Shown in pieces: positions 1-10,290 of a stretch of DNA of 64,000 nt. Positions within the stretch are counted from its first letter, which is position 1. Every line of letters begins with the position of its first letter. The notes below the pieces were generated by a model. That model made no database searches. It was not told the DNA's origin and was given only the letters and a program-made list of their open reading frames with translations. Both the position numbers and the translations under genes were made by a program. The stretch comes from Serripes groenlandicus (Eukaryota > Mollusca > Bivalvia > Cardiida > Cardiidae): positions 6,992,130 through 7,056,129 of the forward strand of contig JASEVX010000010.1 in assembly GCA_031761405.1 (NCBI GenBank), in the 5' to 3' direction.

Positions 1-530
1 GACCAGTAATACGGGTAACTATCCAGGTAACGCCTTCATACATATACTAGTAGTAAATGGACCAGTAATACTGGTAACTTATCCAGGTAACGCCTTCATA
101 CATATACTAGTAGTAAATGGACCAGTAATACTGGTAACTTATCCAGGTAACGCCTTCATACATATACTAGTAGTAAATGGACCAGTAATACTGGTAACTT
201 ATCCAGGTAACGCCTTCATACATATACTAGTAGTAAATGGACCAGTAATACTGGTAACTTATCCAGGTAACGCCTTCATACATATACTAGTAGTAAATGG
301 ACCAGTAATACTGGTACCTTATCCAGGTAACGCCTTCATACATATACTAGTAGTAAATGGACCAGTAATACTGGTAACTTATCCAGGTAACGCCTTCATA
401 CATATACTAGTAGTAAATGGACCAGTAATACTGGTAACTTATCCAGGTAACGCCTTCATACATATACTAGTAGTAAATGGACCAGTAATACTGGTAACTT
501 ATCCAGGTAACGCCTTCATACATATACTAG
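1..530. repeat. 60-bp tandem array (SINE mid-body derived), about 9 units
   Basis: Nearly identical 60-bp units follow one another from the window start; each contains ACCAGTAATACTGGTAACTT. That segment matches the mid-body of the tRNA-SINE found elsewhere in the window (for example 32,830-32,870). The array runs directly into a SINE 3' tail at 531, so the amplified piece lies inside a SINE in plus orientation. The left end is cut by the window edge. Confidence 0.9.
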
Positions 531-578
531 TAGTAAATAAAACATTTGTTGAAAGCAGCGTTAATCACCGTACAAAAA
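531..578 (+). mobile_element. SINE 3' tail closing the 60-bp array
   Basis: The sequence after the array contains GTTGAAAGCAGCGTTAATCA, a diverged form of the shared SINE tail (GTTGAAAACGGCGTAAAACACC type). It shows which element the array grew in. Confidence 0.6.
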
Positions 579-611
579 CAACAACAATGTTTTACACAAA
601 TGTGCACTCGT

Positions 612-897
612 TTTGAAATGAACACATATCTGAGCCGTCTCGCGAGGAAAACCAACAATGTGGACTCTGCGTAAAGTATCGACCCGGATCCGCCTAAGCA
701 TGCCGCGCAGGCTTACCCGGATAGACAATTTTCGCATCGTGTTGGATGTTCTGTTTCAGGAATCATCACTCTAATCTCTATCACCCTTGGACGGAATGTG
801 TCGGCCCGGATCAGGCTGCGCGGACTGCGCAGGCTGATCTGGGTCGATACATTACGCAGAGGCTATTATGTTGGTTATCTCGCGGGACGGCTCAATT
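612..897. mobile_element. Fold-back element with inverted arms of about 120 bp
   Basis: The left arm (TGAGCCGTCTCGCGAG, CTCTGCGTAAAGTATCGACC, CGCGCAGGCT) reappears as its reverse complement in the right arm (AGCCTGCGCAG, GGTCGATACATTACGCAGAG, CTCGCGGGACGGCTCA). There is no coding capacity. The same family lies at 2,101-2,388 and in the three units of the 25.9-41.7 kb block. Confidence 0.7.
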
Positions 898-1082
898 ATT
901 ACGGAACACTTTCCCACATACGACAAATCTACACCAGATGGATTTGAAAAGCAAACTATGGAAAATCTCTATCAAATGAAAGTTAAGTCTGTTTAATAGG
1001 ATAGATAAGTGAGATGCGTCAAGAATTACATTATGTAACTTACATCAGTGCTTATGCAATAATTGTAATTATTTTCATTGTT

Positions 1083-1280
1083 GTAACCCTTTCCCACTGG
1101 CTGACGCAATTTTGACGCATCTACATTAGACATAACTGAAAAAACATTTTGGCAAAAGGAGAACTTTCACACCATTTAAGCTGTTGTCACAATGTTGTCA
1201 AAAGTCGTCTTATGTACATTCTCCATTTTCTACAATGTTTTAAGTTTAAAATAATCGTAGTTTCATTTGTAAAGACTTTC
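1083..1280. mobile_element. TTAA MITE, right end lost in the assembly gap
   Basis: It begins GTAACCCTTTCCCACTGG and matches the complete copy at 2,554-2,805 base for base with few differences, then stops at the N run. Confidence 0.7.
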
Positions 1281-1480
1281 NNNNNNNNNNNNNNNNNNNN
1301 NNNNNNNNNNNNNNNNNNNNNNNNNNNNNNNNNNNNNNNNNNNNNNNNNNNNNNNNNNNNNNNNNNNNNNNNNNNNNNNNNNNNNNNNNNNNNNNNNNNN
1401 NNNNNNNNNNNNNNNNNNNNNNNNNNNNNNNNNNNNNNNNNNNNNNNNNNNNNNNNNNNNNNNNNNNNNNNNNNNNNNNN
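1281..1480. other. Assembly gap of exactly 200 N
   Basis: All 200 positions are N. The round length suggests a scaffolding placeholder. The sequences on either side are copies of each other, so the true distance and copy number here are unknown. Confidence 0.98.
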
Positions 1481-2012
1481 ACCAGTAATAGGGTAACTTA
1501 TCCAGGTAACGCCTTCATACATATACTAGTAGTAAATGGACCAGTAATACTGGTAACTTATCCAGGTAACGCCTTCATACATATACTAGTAGTAAATGGA
1601 CCAGTAATACGGGTAACTTATCCAGGTAACGCCTTCATAGATATACTAGTAGTAAATGGACCAGTAATACTGGTAACTTATCCAGGTAACGCCTTCATAC
1701 ATATACTAGTAGTAAATGGACCAGTAATACGGGTAACTTATCCAGGTAACGCCTTCATAGATATACTAGTAGTAAATGGACCAGTAATACTGGTAACTTA
1801 TCCAGGTAACGCCTTCATACATATACTAGTAGTAAATGGACCAGTAATACGGGTAACTTATCCAGGTAACGCCTTCATAGATATACTAGTAGTAAATGGA
1901 CCAGTAATACGGGTAACTTATCCAGGTAACGCCTTCATACATATACTAGTAGTAAATAGACCAGTAATACTGGTAACTTATCCAGGTAACGCCTTCATAC
2001 ATATACTAGTAG
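1481..2012. repeat. 60-bp tandem array, second block, about 9 units
   Basis: This is the same unit as at 1-530. Here two variants alternate for much of the block: CTGGTAACTT with CATACATATA, and CGGGTAACTT with CATAGATATA. That gives a 120-bp higher-order period which the first block lacks. Confidence 0.9.
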
Positions 2013-2058
2013 TAAATAAAACATTGTTGAAAGCAGCGTTAATCACCGTACAACAACA
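2013..2058 (+). mobile_element. SINE 3' tail closing the second 60-bp array
   Basis: Same junction as at 531: the array passes into GTTGAAAGCAGCGTTAATCA followed by a CAA-rich stretch. Confidence 0.6.
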
Positions 2059-2100
2059 ACAACAATGTTTTACACAAATGTGCACTCGTTTTGAAATGAA

Positions 2101-2388
2101 CACATATCTGAGCCGTCTCGCGAGAAAACCAACAATGTGGACTCTGCGTAAAGTATCGACCCGGATCCGCCTAAGCATGCCGCGCAGGCTTACCCGGATA
2201 GACAATTTTCGCATCGTGTGGATTTTCTGTTTCAGGAATCATCACTCTATATCTCTATCACCCTTGGACGGAATGTGTCAGCCCGGATCAGACTGCGCGG
2301 ACTGCGCAGGCTGATATGGGTCGATACATTACGCAGAGGCTATTATGTTGGTTATCTCGCGGGACGGCTCAATTATTACGGAACCCTT
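2101..2388. mobile_element. Fold-back element, second copy
   Basis: Duplicate of 612-897 with a few indels (for example CGAGAAAACC versus CGAGGAAAACC). The inverted arms are preserved. Confidence 0.7.
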
Positions 2389-2553
2389 TTCCCACATACG
2401 ACAAATCTGCACCAGATGGATTTGAAAGCAAACTATGGAAAATCTCTATCAATGAAAGTTAAGTCTGTTTAATAGAATAGATAAGTGAGATGCGTCAAGA
2501 ATTACATTATGTACATCAGTGCTTATGCAATAATTGTAATTATTTTCATTGTT

Positions 2554-2805
2554 GTAACCCTTTCCCACTGGCTGACGCATTTTGACGCATCTACATTAGA
2601 CATAACTGAAAAAGCATTTTGGCAACAGGAGAACTTGCACACCATTTAAGCTTTTGTCACAATGTTGTCAAAAGTCGTCGTATGAGCATTCTCCATTTTC
2701 CACAATGTTTTAAGCTTTTTAATATAATCATAGTTTCATTTTTAAAGACTATCCATGTTTACAAAGATGTCTGCTGCGGATTGGTTGTATGTGGGAAACG
2801 GTTAA
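2554..2805. mobile_element. TTAA MITE, complete diverged copy
   Basis: It runs from GTAACCCTTTCCCAC to GTGGGAAACGGTTAA. It is one of the more diverged members: the central palindrome is interrupted and the left target site reads GTAA. Confidence 0.65.
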
Positions 2806-3058
2806 CATTGTGAGTGCGACAATCCCTTTCATTCTTCCTATATCACATGCAAAATCTAAACAATCACATTGTTTCTACCACATGGGACACCATCACAATT
2901 CGTGTTTTTTTTTTTAGATTGTGACTAAAATAAAGATTTATAAAGAATGCAAAATAGATCAGATCTTTTCCGATTTTGCACGTTTCTCGTTTCGTTCTAT
3001 TTACTATATATGTTAGACATATGCAAATGAAATAAAACCCCGAAATACCTAAGTTTGA

Positions 3059-3119
3059 AGGGGGTGGGGTGGGAGAGGGGGGGGGGGGGGGGGGGGGGGG
3101 AAGGGGGGGGGGGGGGGGT
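3059..3119 (+). repeat. G tract of about 60 nt, G-quadruplex prone
   Basis: An almost pure guanine run on the plus strand, broken only by a few T and A bases. The polyproline frame on the other strand is a by-product. Confidence 0.9.
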
Positions 3120-3329
3120 ATACAACTTGTACGTTTAGGGGGCAACATTTCTGGGGAGTTTCAATTTTCAAATATCACTTTCTTTGAAGGCCGTCAAACT
3201 TTTTCTAATAAGGATATGGATTTTAATTAGTCCGTTTTCACATTTAAATACCATATCCTAGTTGCACTTTAATTGAAAACGCTTTACACGTGACCTGTGA
3301 CCTGCAGTATAACATTTTAAAACATCTAT

Positions 3330-3490
3330 GTAAAGTTTGTATACATTTGTAAAATCTCTATACATGAAAATACAATTATTGAATTATAATGAAACATCGT
3401 AGCAGAAGGAGCACTTTTTCGTTATGCTACAATGTTTTCAAAAGTCGTCGTCTGCAAATGCGTCAAGGTGCGTCTGCAAATGGGTAAGTG
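3330..3490. mobile_element. TTAA MITE remnant, left terminus missing
   Basis: It holds the inner part (ATACATGAAAATACAATTATTG, then ATGTTTTCAAAAGTCGTCGT) and a decayed right end near GCAAATGGGTAAG. No clean TTAA remains. Confidence 0.45.
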
Positions 3491-3534
3491 TAAAGCCTAC
3501 TATACATTACTTTACACAGCATTTTGCAATGGAA

Positions 3535-3690
3535 CCGCCCCGTTGGTGAAGTGGTAGAGCGTCCGCCTCGGGTGCGGGACTGACTGACTGGCTGGTGTCA
3601 GGAAAAAAGAACCGGTATTACCGGTAACTTACTATGGAAAACGCCGTGATATAACTAAACAATTGTTGAAAGCGGCTTAAAACACCAAAC
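3535..3690 (+). mobile_element. tRNA-headed SINE, internally deleted
   Basis: The A-box-like head GGTGAAGTGGTAGAGCGTCC is followed almost at once by the body (ACTGGCTGGTGTCAGG) and the tail GTTGAAAGCGGCTTAAAACA, then an A/T-rich end. The B box seen in other copies is deleted, so this copy should lack a full internal Pol III promoter. Confidence 0.75.
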
Positions 3691-3782
3691 AATTAAATAA
3701 ATAAATAATACAAACAAATCAAGGGTGATAACTCGAGCTTCGTGTCGACAGGATAGGGGTTAAATATGATGTGTATTAATTA

Positions 3783-4145
3783 ATAAACCCTTTGACTACT
3801 TGTAGCTTTTGGCGCATCTGTAGCAGCCGACTTTTGAAACCATCGAGGCAAAAGGAGAAATTGATCATTATGACCAATGATTTCAACACTATTTAATATT
3901 TATAACTTTATCATATATGTTTACGTATGTTTTTTCGAAAGTGGGATATGGTTAACCTTTTCTCACTTATAACAAATATACAGCAGACGACTTTGAAAAA
4001 ATATATGCAAACATATGGAAACTTTCTATATATAAATGAAAATATAATTTTTATATAGTATTGAAAACATTGTGACAAAAGGCTCATTATACAATGTTTT
4101 CAAAAATCGTCTGCTGGAGATAAATCGTCTACACGTGGGAAAGGG
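3783..4145. mobile_element. Two degenerate TTAA MITEs sharing a junction
   Basis: The first runs from TAAACCCTTTGACTAC to a GGTTAACC junction near 3,955. The second starts at that TTAA (TTAACCTTTTCTCAC) and ends near GTGGGAAAGGG at about 4,140. Both keep GACGACTTT-type inner motifs. Confidence 0.5.
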
Positions 4146-4226
4146 TGTGTCAATCTCAGAGAACAATTAATACGACTAGTAAGTATGGGGATTGACGGAT
4201 TTCTCTCCCCGAAAGATCCGGGTCCT

Positions 4227-4444
4227 TTAACCCTTTTCCCTCATATAGACGCTTTCTGACGCCTCTGCAGCAGACGGCTTTTTAAAAACATAGTGACAAA
4301 AGAAGAAATTGCTCAGAACTTTGCCACAATGTTTTCCACTTTAATCCATAGGTTATCCATTCAATTATGGAGATTTTCCGTTTTTTTGACAAAATATGTT
4401 CAAAGTCGTCTGCTGCAGAATTGTTGTATGAGGGAAAGGGTTAA
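4227..4444. mobile_element. TTAA MITE, complete copy
   Basis: TTAA is present at both ends, with termini CCCTTTTCCCTCATATAGAC and TATGAGGGAAAGGG. Left sub-terminal GCAGCAGACGGC faces right GTCGTCTGCTGCAG. The central palindrome is partly decayed. Confidence 0.85.
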
Positions 4445-4879
4445 GTTGTTTCCATTATTGTCATCAAGAATGCAATAAACAATGACGGTATAAAACAATA
4501 CTATACAACTCACATCTAAAAATATCTTCTATCTGATCTTCAAACACTAAAAAGTCTATACATTCCTGTCAGTTTGCCTGGTATACTGTGACACTATAAT
4601 ATGTATTACATCATTTTATACGAAGACTATATATAATATAGTACTAGTATTGTTTTTAACTTACATTCTAATTACTATTTAAAAATTTAAACATCTAAAA
4701 TAAATCGAAACTATTCTGTAATTTATACTCATCCTAATTATGTCACTCCTAGTACATGTACCACAAATTAAATCATAGTTATTACTTTCAGTTAGTCTGC
4801 AGTAAGTTACAAACATGTATAAGAAAGTAAGTAAGTAAATTGTTTATTACTGTGACATGTGTCGACTGTTCACATACAC
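4445..4879. other. AT-rich interval without a recognisable gene
   Basis: No open frame with coding character, RNA gene or array is visible between the MITE and the LINE. The GTAAGTAAGTAA run at 4,826-4,838 lies just outside the LINE 5' breakpoint. Confidence 0.5.
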
Positions 4880-7763
4880 CCACGATCCGAATCTATTCTG
4901 ATTTTAAATCAAATCGATTTGGTGAGTATTTAATTAACCTATGTAAAGCGACAGGCATGCTTATTGTGAATGGTCGTCTGCATAAAGACCGCGGCATCGG
5001 AAAAATCACATGTATAACTTATAATGGTCAGAGTACAGTTGACTATCTTTTGACGTCTAGCGATGATTTTAATACTATAGAAGACTTTTGTGTTTGCGAA
5101 TTCACAGAATTTTCTAATCATGCACCATTATCGTTTTCCTTGAAAATAAATAACTTTCGAAATGATAGAAAGTATGAACCGCCAAAACGGGCTATAAAAT
5201 GGAACCCGAAGTACAAAGAATTGTTTTTACAAGATTTAGCAACACACATTGAGAGGCTAGAGTATATGTTGTTACAAAGTATAGACAGGCGGAGTGATTC
5301 TGATCAGCTAGTCGAATTATGCTCCAATTATTTCAATTCGTGTGGAAGTAAATATTTCACTAAAACCATCCCAAATAAAAGCTATAACTTCATTTATACA
5401 GACAGTCACCAAAAGCACTGGTTTGATGAGGAATGCGGAAGCAAACGAGATGCGTATAAAATAGCTACAAAGATTCTAAACCGTGAGCAATCCGTATCGG
5501 CCCGCATATCATATTTTATGAAACGCAAGATTATAAGTACTGTTGTAGGAAAAAGAAGTCGGAGTATAACAGAAATATAGCCGAAAAAATGAATGAAATG
5601 CGAAGGTCGAAACCTCGCGATTTTTGGAAAATGTTTAAAAAAGGTAAAATTCTGGTCTCGGACGCGGAAATTTCATTGGAACAATTTCACGATTATTTTA
5701 AAAAATTAGCGGCCGAAACATATGAACCAATAAATAGTGAGGTGTATAACGATTTCAACCTCCAAGATCGGAATTTGAAATCGGCAACATTTGAAGAATT
5801 AGACCAATCAATCACATTGCAGGAACTATATACTGCCTGTAAACAGATAGGTACCAATAAAGCATGTTCCTTTGATGATATAATCTACGAATATTTCAAA
5901 GAGAGCATAGATTTAACGGGAAATGCACTTTTAATGGTCTTTAATTATATCTTAGAGTCAGGAAATTTCCCATCGACTTGGTGTAAAGGGCTGATCATTC
6001 CTATCTTTAAGAAGGGTGATTCTTCCGACCCTAATAATTATAGAGGCATTACTCTAACTAGCTGTTTTGCTAAACTTTTTACAGTTATATTAAACAATAG
6101 GTTAAAGAAATGGACAGAGGAATGTGATATCCTGACGGACGCTCAATTCGGATTTAAATCAGGATATAGCACGGTGGATGCGGTATTTATTTTAAACGCA
6201 TTAATAGAAAAACAATTAAATAGTAGGGGTAAACTGTTTACATGTTTTGTTGACTTTAAAAAGGCATATGATAGCATAGATAGGGATGCGTTATGGTATA
6301 AACTTATCAAATCGGGTGTCGATGGTAAACTTTTTACAGTCATACGGTCGATGTACTCAAATGTCAAAATGTGCGTTAAACATGTAAATAACCTATCAGA
6401 GTTCTTTGACAGCAATATAGGTCTATTCCAAGGGGAGATAACCTCACCGATACTGTTTTCTTTATTTCTAAATGACATTGAAACCTGCTTTCAAAAGGAT
6501 CTATCTGAAGGATTAACAATTGATCAAATACTCATATACCTACTCCTGTTTGCAGATGACGCGGTACTTGTATCGGAGACAAGGGAAGGGTTACAAAGAT
6601 TACTACAGAGTCTAGAAGAATATTGTTCGAAATGGAAATTAACTGTAAACATAGACAAAACAAAAGCTATGGTATTTAGGAAAGGGGGACGGGCCGGGCG
6701 AGATTGGGTATGGTCATATTCAGGCAATACAATAGAAGTAGTGAACAGTTTTAACTATCTAGGGATATTATTTACAAGCGGGGGTTCATTTCACCAAGCA
6801 ACTAATTCACTCGTAGGAAAAGCCCTGAGGGCGATGGGATCACTATTAAGTGTTACCAAAGAATACAATCTACCAGTCAATATTTTACTTAATTTATTTG
6901 ATAGTTATGTTAGCTCAATATTGAGCTACAACTGTGAGGTGTGGGGACTTAACCAAGCAGAAAATGTTGAAATAGTCCATAGAAAATTCTGCAAACGTAT
7001 ACTTAATGTTAAAATGACAACAAACTCTCTATCACTGTTATCAGAACTTGGTCGTTTCCCATTGATAATAGGACGAAAAATACGCATAGTCAAATACTGG
7101 TTAAAATTATTTCACAATAAAAAAAAAAACTGTATTCTATCAGCAATAGTCAGATTACAAAATCAAGAAATACAGAACGACTCACAAGTTAAAAACTGGT
7201 GTAACAGAGTTAAAAGTTTATTAGAAAGTTCAGGATTTAATGAAATATGGCTATACCCCGAATCAGTTCATATAAACAGTTTTATACCAACCTTCATGAC
7301 TAGAATGAAAGACCTACATATAAATAATTGGGCTTCTAGTATAAACATGTGCCCGTCATTGAACACGTTTCGATATATGAAAACAAATTACGAAAGATCA
7401 AGCTATATTGATATTCTAGACAACAAACAACAACGAAACCTCATCAGTAAAATAAGACTATCATCACATGATTTAAAAATAGAAACCGGGAGATATAATA
7501 ACACTAACAGAAATGAAAGATATTGTGAATTATGCCAACTACATGATATAGAAGATGAATATCATTTTACCCTAATTTGTCCGCACTATAATGATATCCG
7601 ATCAAAATATGTAACTAAATACTTTTCTAAAAATCCAAGTATGTATAAATATTTTGAATTACTGAACTCCAGTAACAAAACGACATTACTAAACCTTACA
7701 TATTTCTATAAAAACGCATTTCAGAAGCGAAGGGACTATTATCTAGCCAGTACAGGTGACTAA
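4840..7763 (+). pseudogene. LINE endonuclease-reverse transcriptase, frameshifted and truncated
   Basis: Two frames cover one ancestral protein. 4,840-5,580 encodes the C-terminal endonuclease part, including NGR (residues 44-46) and STVDYLL (65-71). The SDH-type catalytic motif reads SNH (residues 92-94; codon AAT at 5,116), so the usual Asp is lost. 5,589-7,763 (724 residues) holds the reverse transcriptase: PIFKKGD near residue 138, motif A FVDFKKAYD (220-228), motif B GLFQGEITSP (278-287) and motif C FADD (321-324). A zinc knuckle follows at 646-667, with C-x2-C, H and C positions kept. The frames are offset by a shift around 5,515-5,585, and homology upstream of about 4,880 is absent. 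The polymerase residues are intact, but the copy cannot make a complete protein. The opening codon of the first frame is TTG, which is a frame boundary and not a real start. Confidence 0.85.
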
Positions 7764-8354
7764 TGGAACCAGGAAACATGTAATCTATGTAAATACTAAT
7801 AATTTGTGTAAAATACCAATAATCTGTTCAATGTTTATATATGTACATGTATAAACTAGTCTATGTATATATAATGTCAATGAGTACCATGTATTAGATA
7901 TGCCATGTTGACGTAAATAGAAAACATCTGAAGAAACAACCAAAGATCGAGGATGGAAGACATTGTGGGAAAAGCAGGAATGTGAACACGATTTCTTCTT
8001 TCCCGAAAATGACTTCAAAAATAAAATAAAACAAGGAATAAATAAATGCTTTTGTAACAAATATCATCGGATGTGTGTAGATTCTGAAAGGGAAAGGTAA
8101 AACATGAAATACTAGTATATGACCAGTACTGGATGCTATATGTTCCAGGAATAAGTAAAAATAAGCGGAAGTATTCTCACGTTTCAACCAAAATGTATAA
8201 AATATGAAAAAAATGCTATGTATGTATATATATGTATGTATTAAATGACATGCCATTTTCTGTTGTATGTATATTTATATGTATGTTTTATGTGACTATG
8301 AGCTTGTATGCTTAATGTCAATTAAAATTTCTGTTCTGTTCTGTTCTGTTCTGT
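4880..8354 (+). mobile_element. 5'-truncated non-LTR retrotransposon (LINE)
   Basis: The element carries the end of an apurinic-type endonuclease domain, a full reverse transcriptase, a C-terminal zinc knuckle, a 3' UTR of about 590 bp and a terminal (CTGTT)n run at 8,331-8,354. Short tandem-repeat tails are typical of several LINE clades. The 5' end is missing: homology starts inside the endonuclease, as expected for incomplete target-primed reverse transcription. No poly(A) tail or clear target-site duplication was found. The clade is not certain; it resembles jockey/I/CR1-type elements abundant in bivalves. Confidence 0.85.
7764..8354 (+). other. LINE 3' UTR and pentanucleotide tail
   Basis: AT-rich, non-coding sequence follows the TAA stop at 7,761 and ends in AATTAAAATTT then about five CTGTT units. 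Small open frames here have no coding character. Confidence 0.6.
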
Positions 8355-9294
8355 GTTACAAAGCATTTATAATATACATTTATTCTTTAACAATTATATT
8401 TAACACCCGGCCCCATGGGCCTATAAGTCACCAAAACATATATATTTCATAATGTCATACAAATATACAAGATATATATATACAAAAAAGTATATGCACA
8501 ATGAACAATCGTAATTATTTTATGAGAAGAAAAATACATGTATACTTAATTATATGAATTGAAATATATTTAGATATTACAGAACAAAAGCATTCCACTA
8601 GTTGTGGTGCGACCCGTATAGTAAACGTACAAGGGGTTGACATACATAAACAGAACATTTTCAAACATTTCATTTGAAATATACAAACACATATATATGA
8701 ATGTACTGCCTCCGTAGTGACTTAAACCTTTGAATATGAATTAAAATATATAATAATTCGAACATGCAGAAATGAAATCGGCATCATTCCAGAACATAAA
8801 CCGTACAAGTTAAAAACAATCTGCAAAAACCGACTTTGATTGCGTATTTCTCGAATGGAGTTACGAGTCGCCCACGAACAACCCCCTCTCTATAAAGACA
8901 GGAGGAAACGTGTTTCCGTAGCTCTGACTATTCCGATATACCGAATAACGGAGTAAATTACCTGTGTTCTAATGTTCATTGATTGATTAGGGTTTTACGC
9001 CGTTTTCAATAAAATTTCAGCATATCACGTCGACAGTCTAATCATCATAATTTGCCACTTTTTACGGAAAATGTTTCACGTAAAAACAAGACTTTTCATT
9101 TCCAAATTTGAATTTTAAGTAAATCGATGTTAATGCGTAGAAGTGACTATTCTTACCACAAATAGCCTCAATCACGTGACACAAACTGGTCAAACTTGTC
9201 AAACCAGTTGTGTATACAATCCTGCTGAGACAAGTGTTCTCCGCTATACGATGTACCCCGGAGAACGGACATTACCATTTCAACGTGTACCCTT
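8355..9294. other. Mostly unassigned AT-rich sequence; possible second LINE 3' end
   Basis: Around 8,380-8,420 the stretch TTTATTCTTTAACA and GGCCCCATGGGCC resembles the 3' UTR of another LINE read on the minus strand, which would place two LINE tails end to end. This is weak. The rest, to the next MITE, shows no gene. Confidence 0.3.
8976..9048 (-). mobile_element. SINE 3' tail fragment
   Basis: TTGATTGATTAGGGTTTTAC, then CGCCGTTTTCAA and a TTTCAGCATATCACG stretch, match the shared SINE tail in reverse orientation. Head and body are missing. Confidence 0.6.
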
Positions 9295-9508
9295 TTAACT
9301 CTTTCAGCGCCGAATTGTTTTAAGTGGACTCTTCCATGTTCCAAATCGGCCGATTCTATTTTTCATATAATAAGATTTTTGAAATATTTTTATTACTAAA
9401 ACGCAAACAATGCTGATTTCAGGTGAGGCAGTTTGTCACGAGCTGACTCACCTGAATCTGTATTGTTTGCAAAAACCTCAATATTGCCTTTGGCGCTGAA
9501 AGAGTTAA
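9295..9508. mobile_element. Second TTAA-flanked MITE family
   Basis: TTAA and the inverted termini CTCTTTCAGCGCC / GGCGCTGAAAGAG bound a 214-bp element that is non-coding and partly palindromic inside (AAACAATGCTGATTTCAGGT against ACCTGAATCTGTATTGTTT). The end structure is piggyBac-like, but the sequence is unrelated to the common CCCTTTCCC family. Confidence 0.75.
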
Positions 9509-9561
9509 CACAGAACGAATGGGCTCTATTAGAACACTTTTGAATACATTAAAATAAGTTT

Positions 9562-9790
9562 GTTGTGTTGGGGTTTTACGCCGTTTTCAACATTATTTCA
9601 GTAATATCACGACGACAGTCAATTTATTCACGATCCCTGCGTAAACAAACCAGGTACTATGCTAGGAAAAGTGCCTTGCCCATGGGCACTCCGACATGAC
9701 CGCCGCGAAAGGGGATCGGACCTGGAAAGACCGGTTCCAAATATCCTGTGCTTATCACTTGACCAAGGCGGATTCCTGCAATTTAAATGA
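9562..9790 (-). mobile_element. SINE with a third type of tRNA-like head
   Basis: On the minus strand a head with TTGGTCAAGTGATAAGC (A-box-like) and CAGGTCCGATCCC (B-box-like) leads to the same 3' tail as the other SINEs (GTTGAAAACGGCGTAAAACC). The head and body differ from the array-forming family, so heads have been exchanged on a common tail. Confidence 0.6.
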
Positions 9791-10068
9791 GAAGAAGTGA
9801 TATGATCCGCTTTACGTGGGTTGATCTTATCACAATCTCCATTAGCGGACAATATCTAAACACTTGTGTAATTGATATGTGAACAGTGCAGATCTTGATC
9901 AGACTATGTAGATGCACATGCTGATTTGGATCTTATTTGTTCGCAAATGCCAACACATACTTTTTCCCGTGGGCGGGTCAATAAACAAGTAATTGTCATT
10001 CGTCAAGCTGGGTTGTAACAATTAAAGATCTGTCCCATCGATAAGGTCCTGCAAATCGCTTTACTCTT

Positions 10069-10290
10069 TCGATTGATTGTATTGTGTTTTACGATGTTTT
10101 CAACATTTTCCCAGTTATATCAAGGTGTTTCTTGGGTAAGTTACCAGTACTGCTGGTCCATTTATCCTGACACCAGCCAGTAAGTCGTAATGCTAACCCC
10201 ACAACCCTGAACGCAAAGGATGTCAGTTATTACTACCATTTTAAAGTATTTGGTAAGATCTGGCCGGGGATCAAATCTACGACCTTCCAC
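10069..10290 (-). mobile_element. SINE body and tail at the foot of the 29-bp satellite
   Basis: Read on the minus strand, this holds a decayed B box (AGATTTGATCC near 10,270), the body (GCTGGTGTCAGGATAAATGG, then CCAGCAGTACTGGTAACTTA) and the tail ending in a TCAATC run. Its 5' side is continuous with the satellite that follows, in the same orientation. Confidence 0.8.

Noticed and set aside
1149..1522. Frames running through X residues
   Set aside because: They cross the N gap and have no real sequence in the middle.
2864..3148. Proline-rich minus-strand frame
   Set aside because: It is the complement of the G tract.
4840..4880. The first residues of the endonuclease frame as a genuine N-terminus
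   Set aside because: The frame opens with TTG and this stretch shows no family similarity; it is flanking DNA read through at a 5' truncation.
7785..8256. Minus-strand frames over the LINE 3' UTR
   Set aside because: AT-rich, low-complexity translation antisense to the LINE with no start or splice support.
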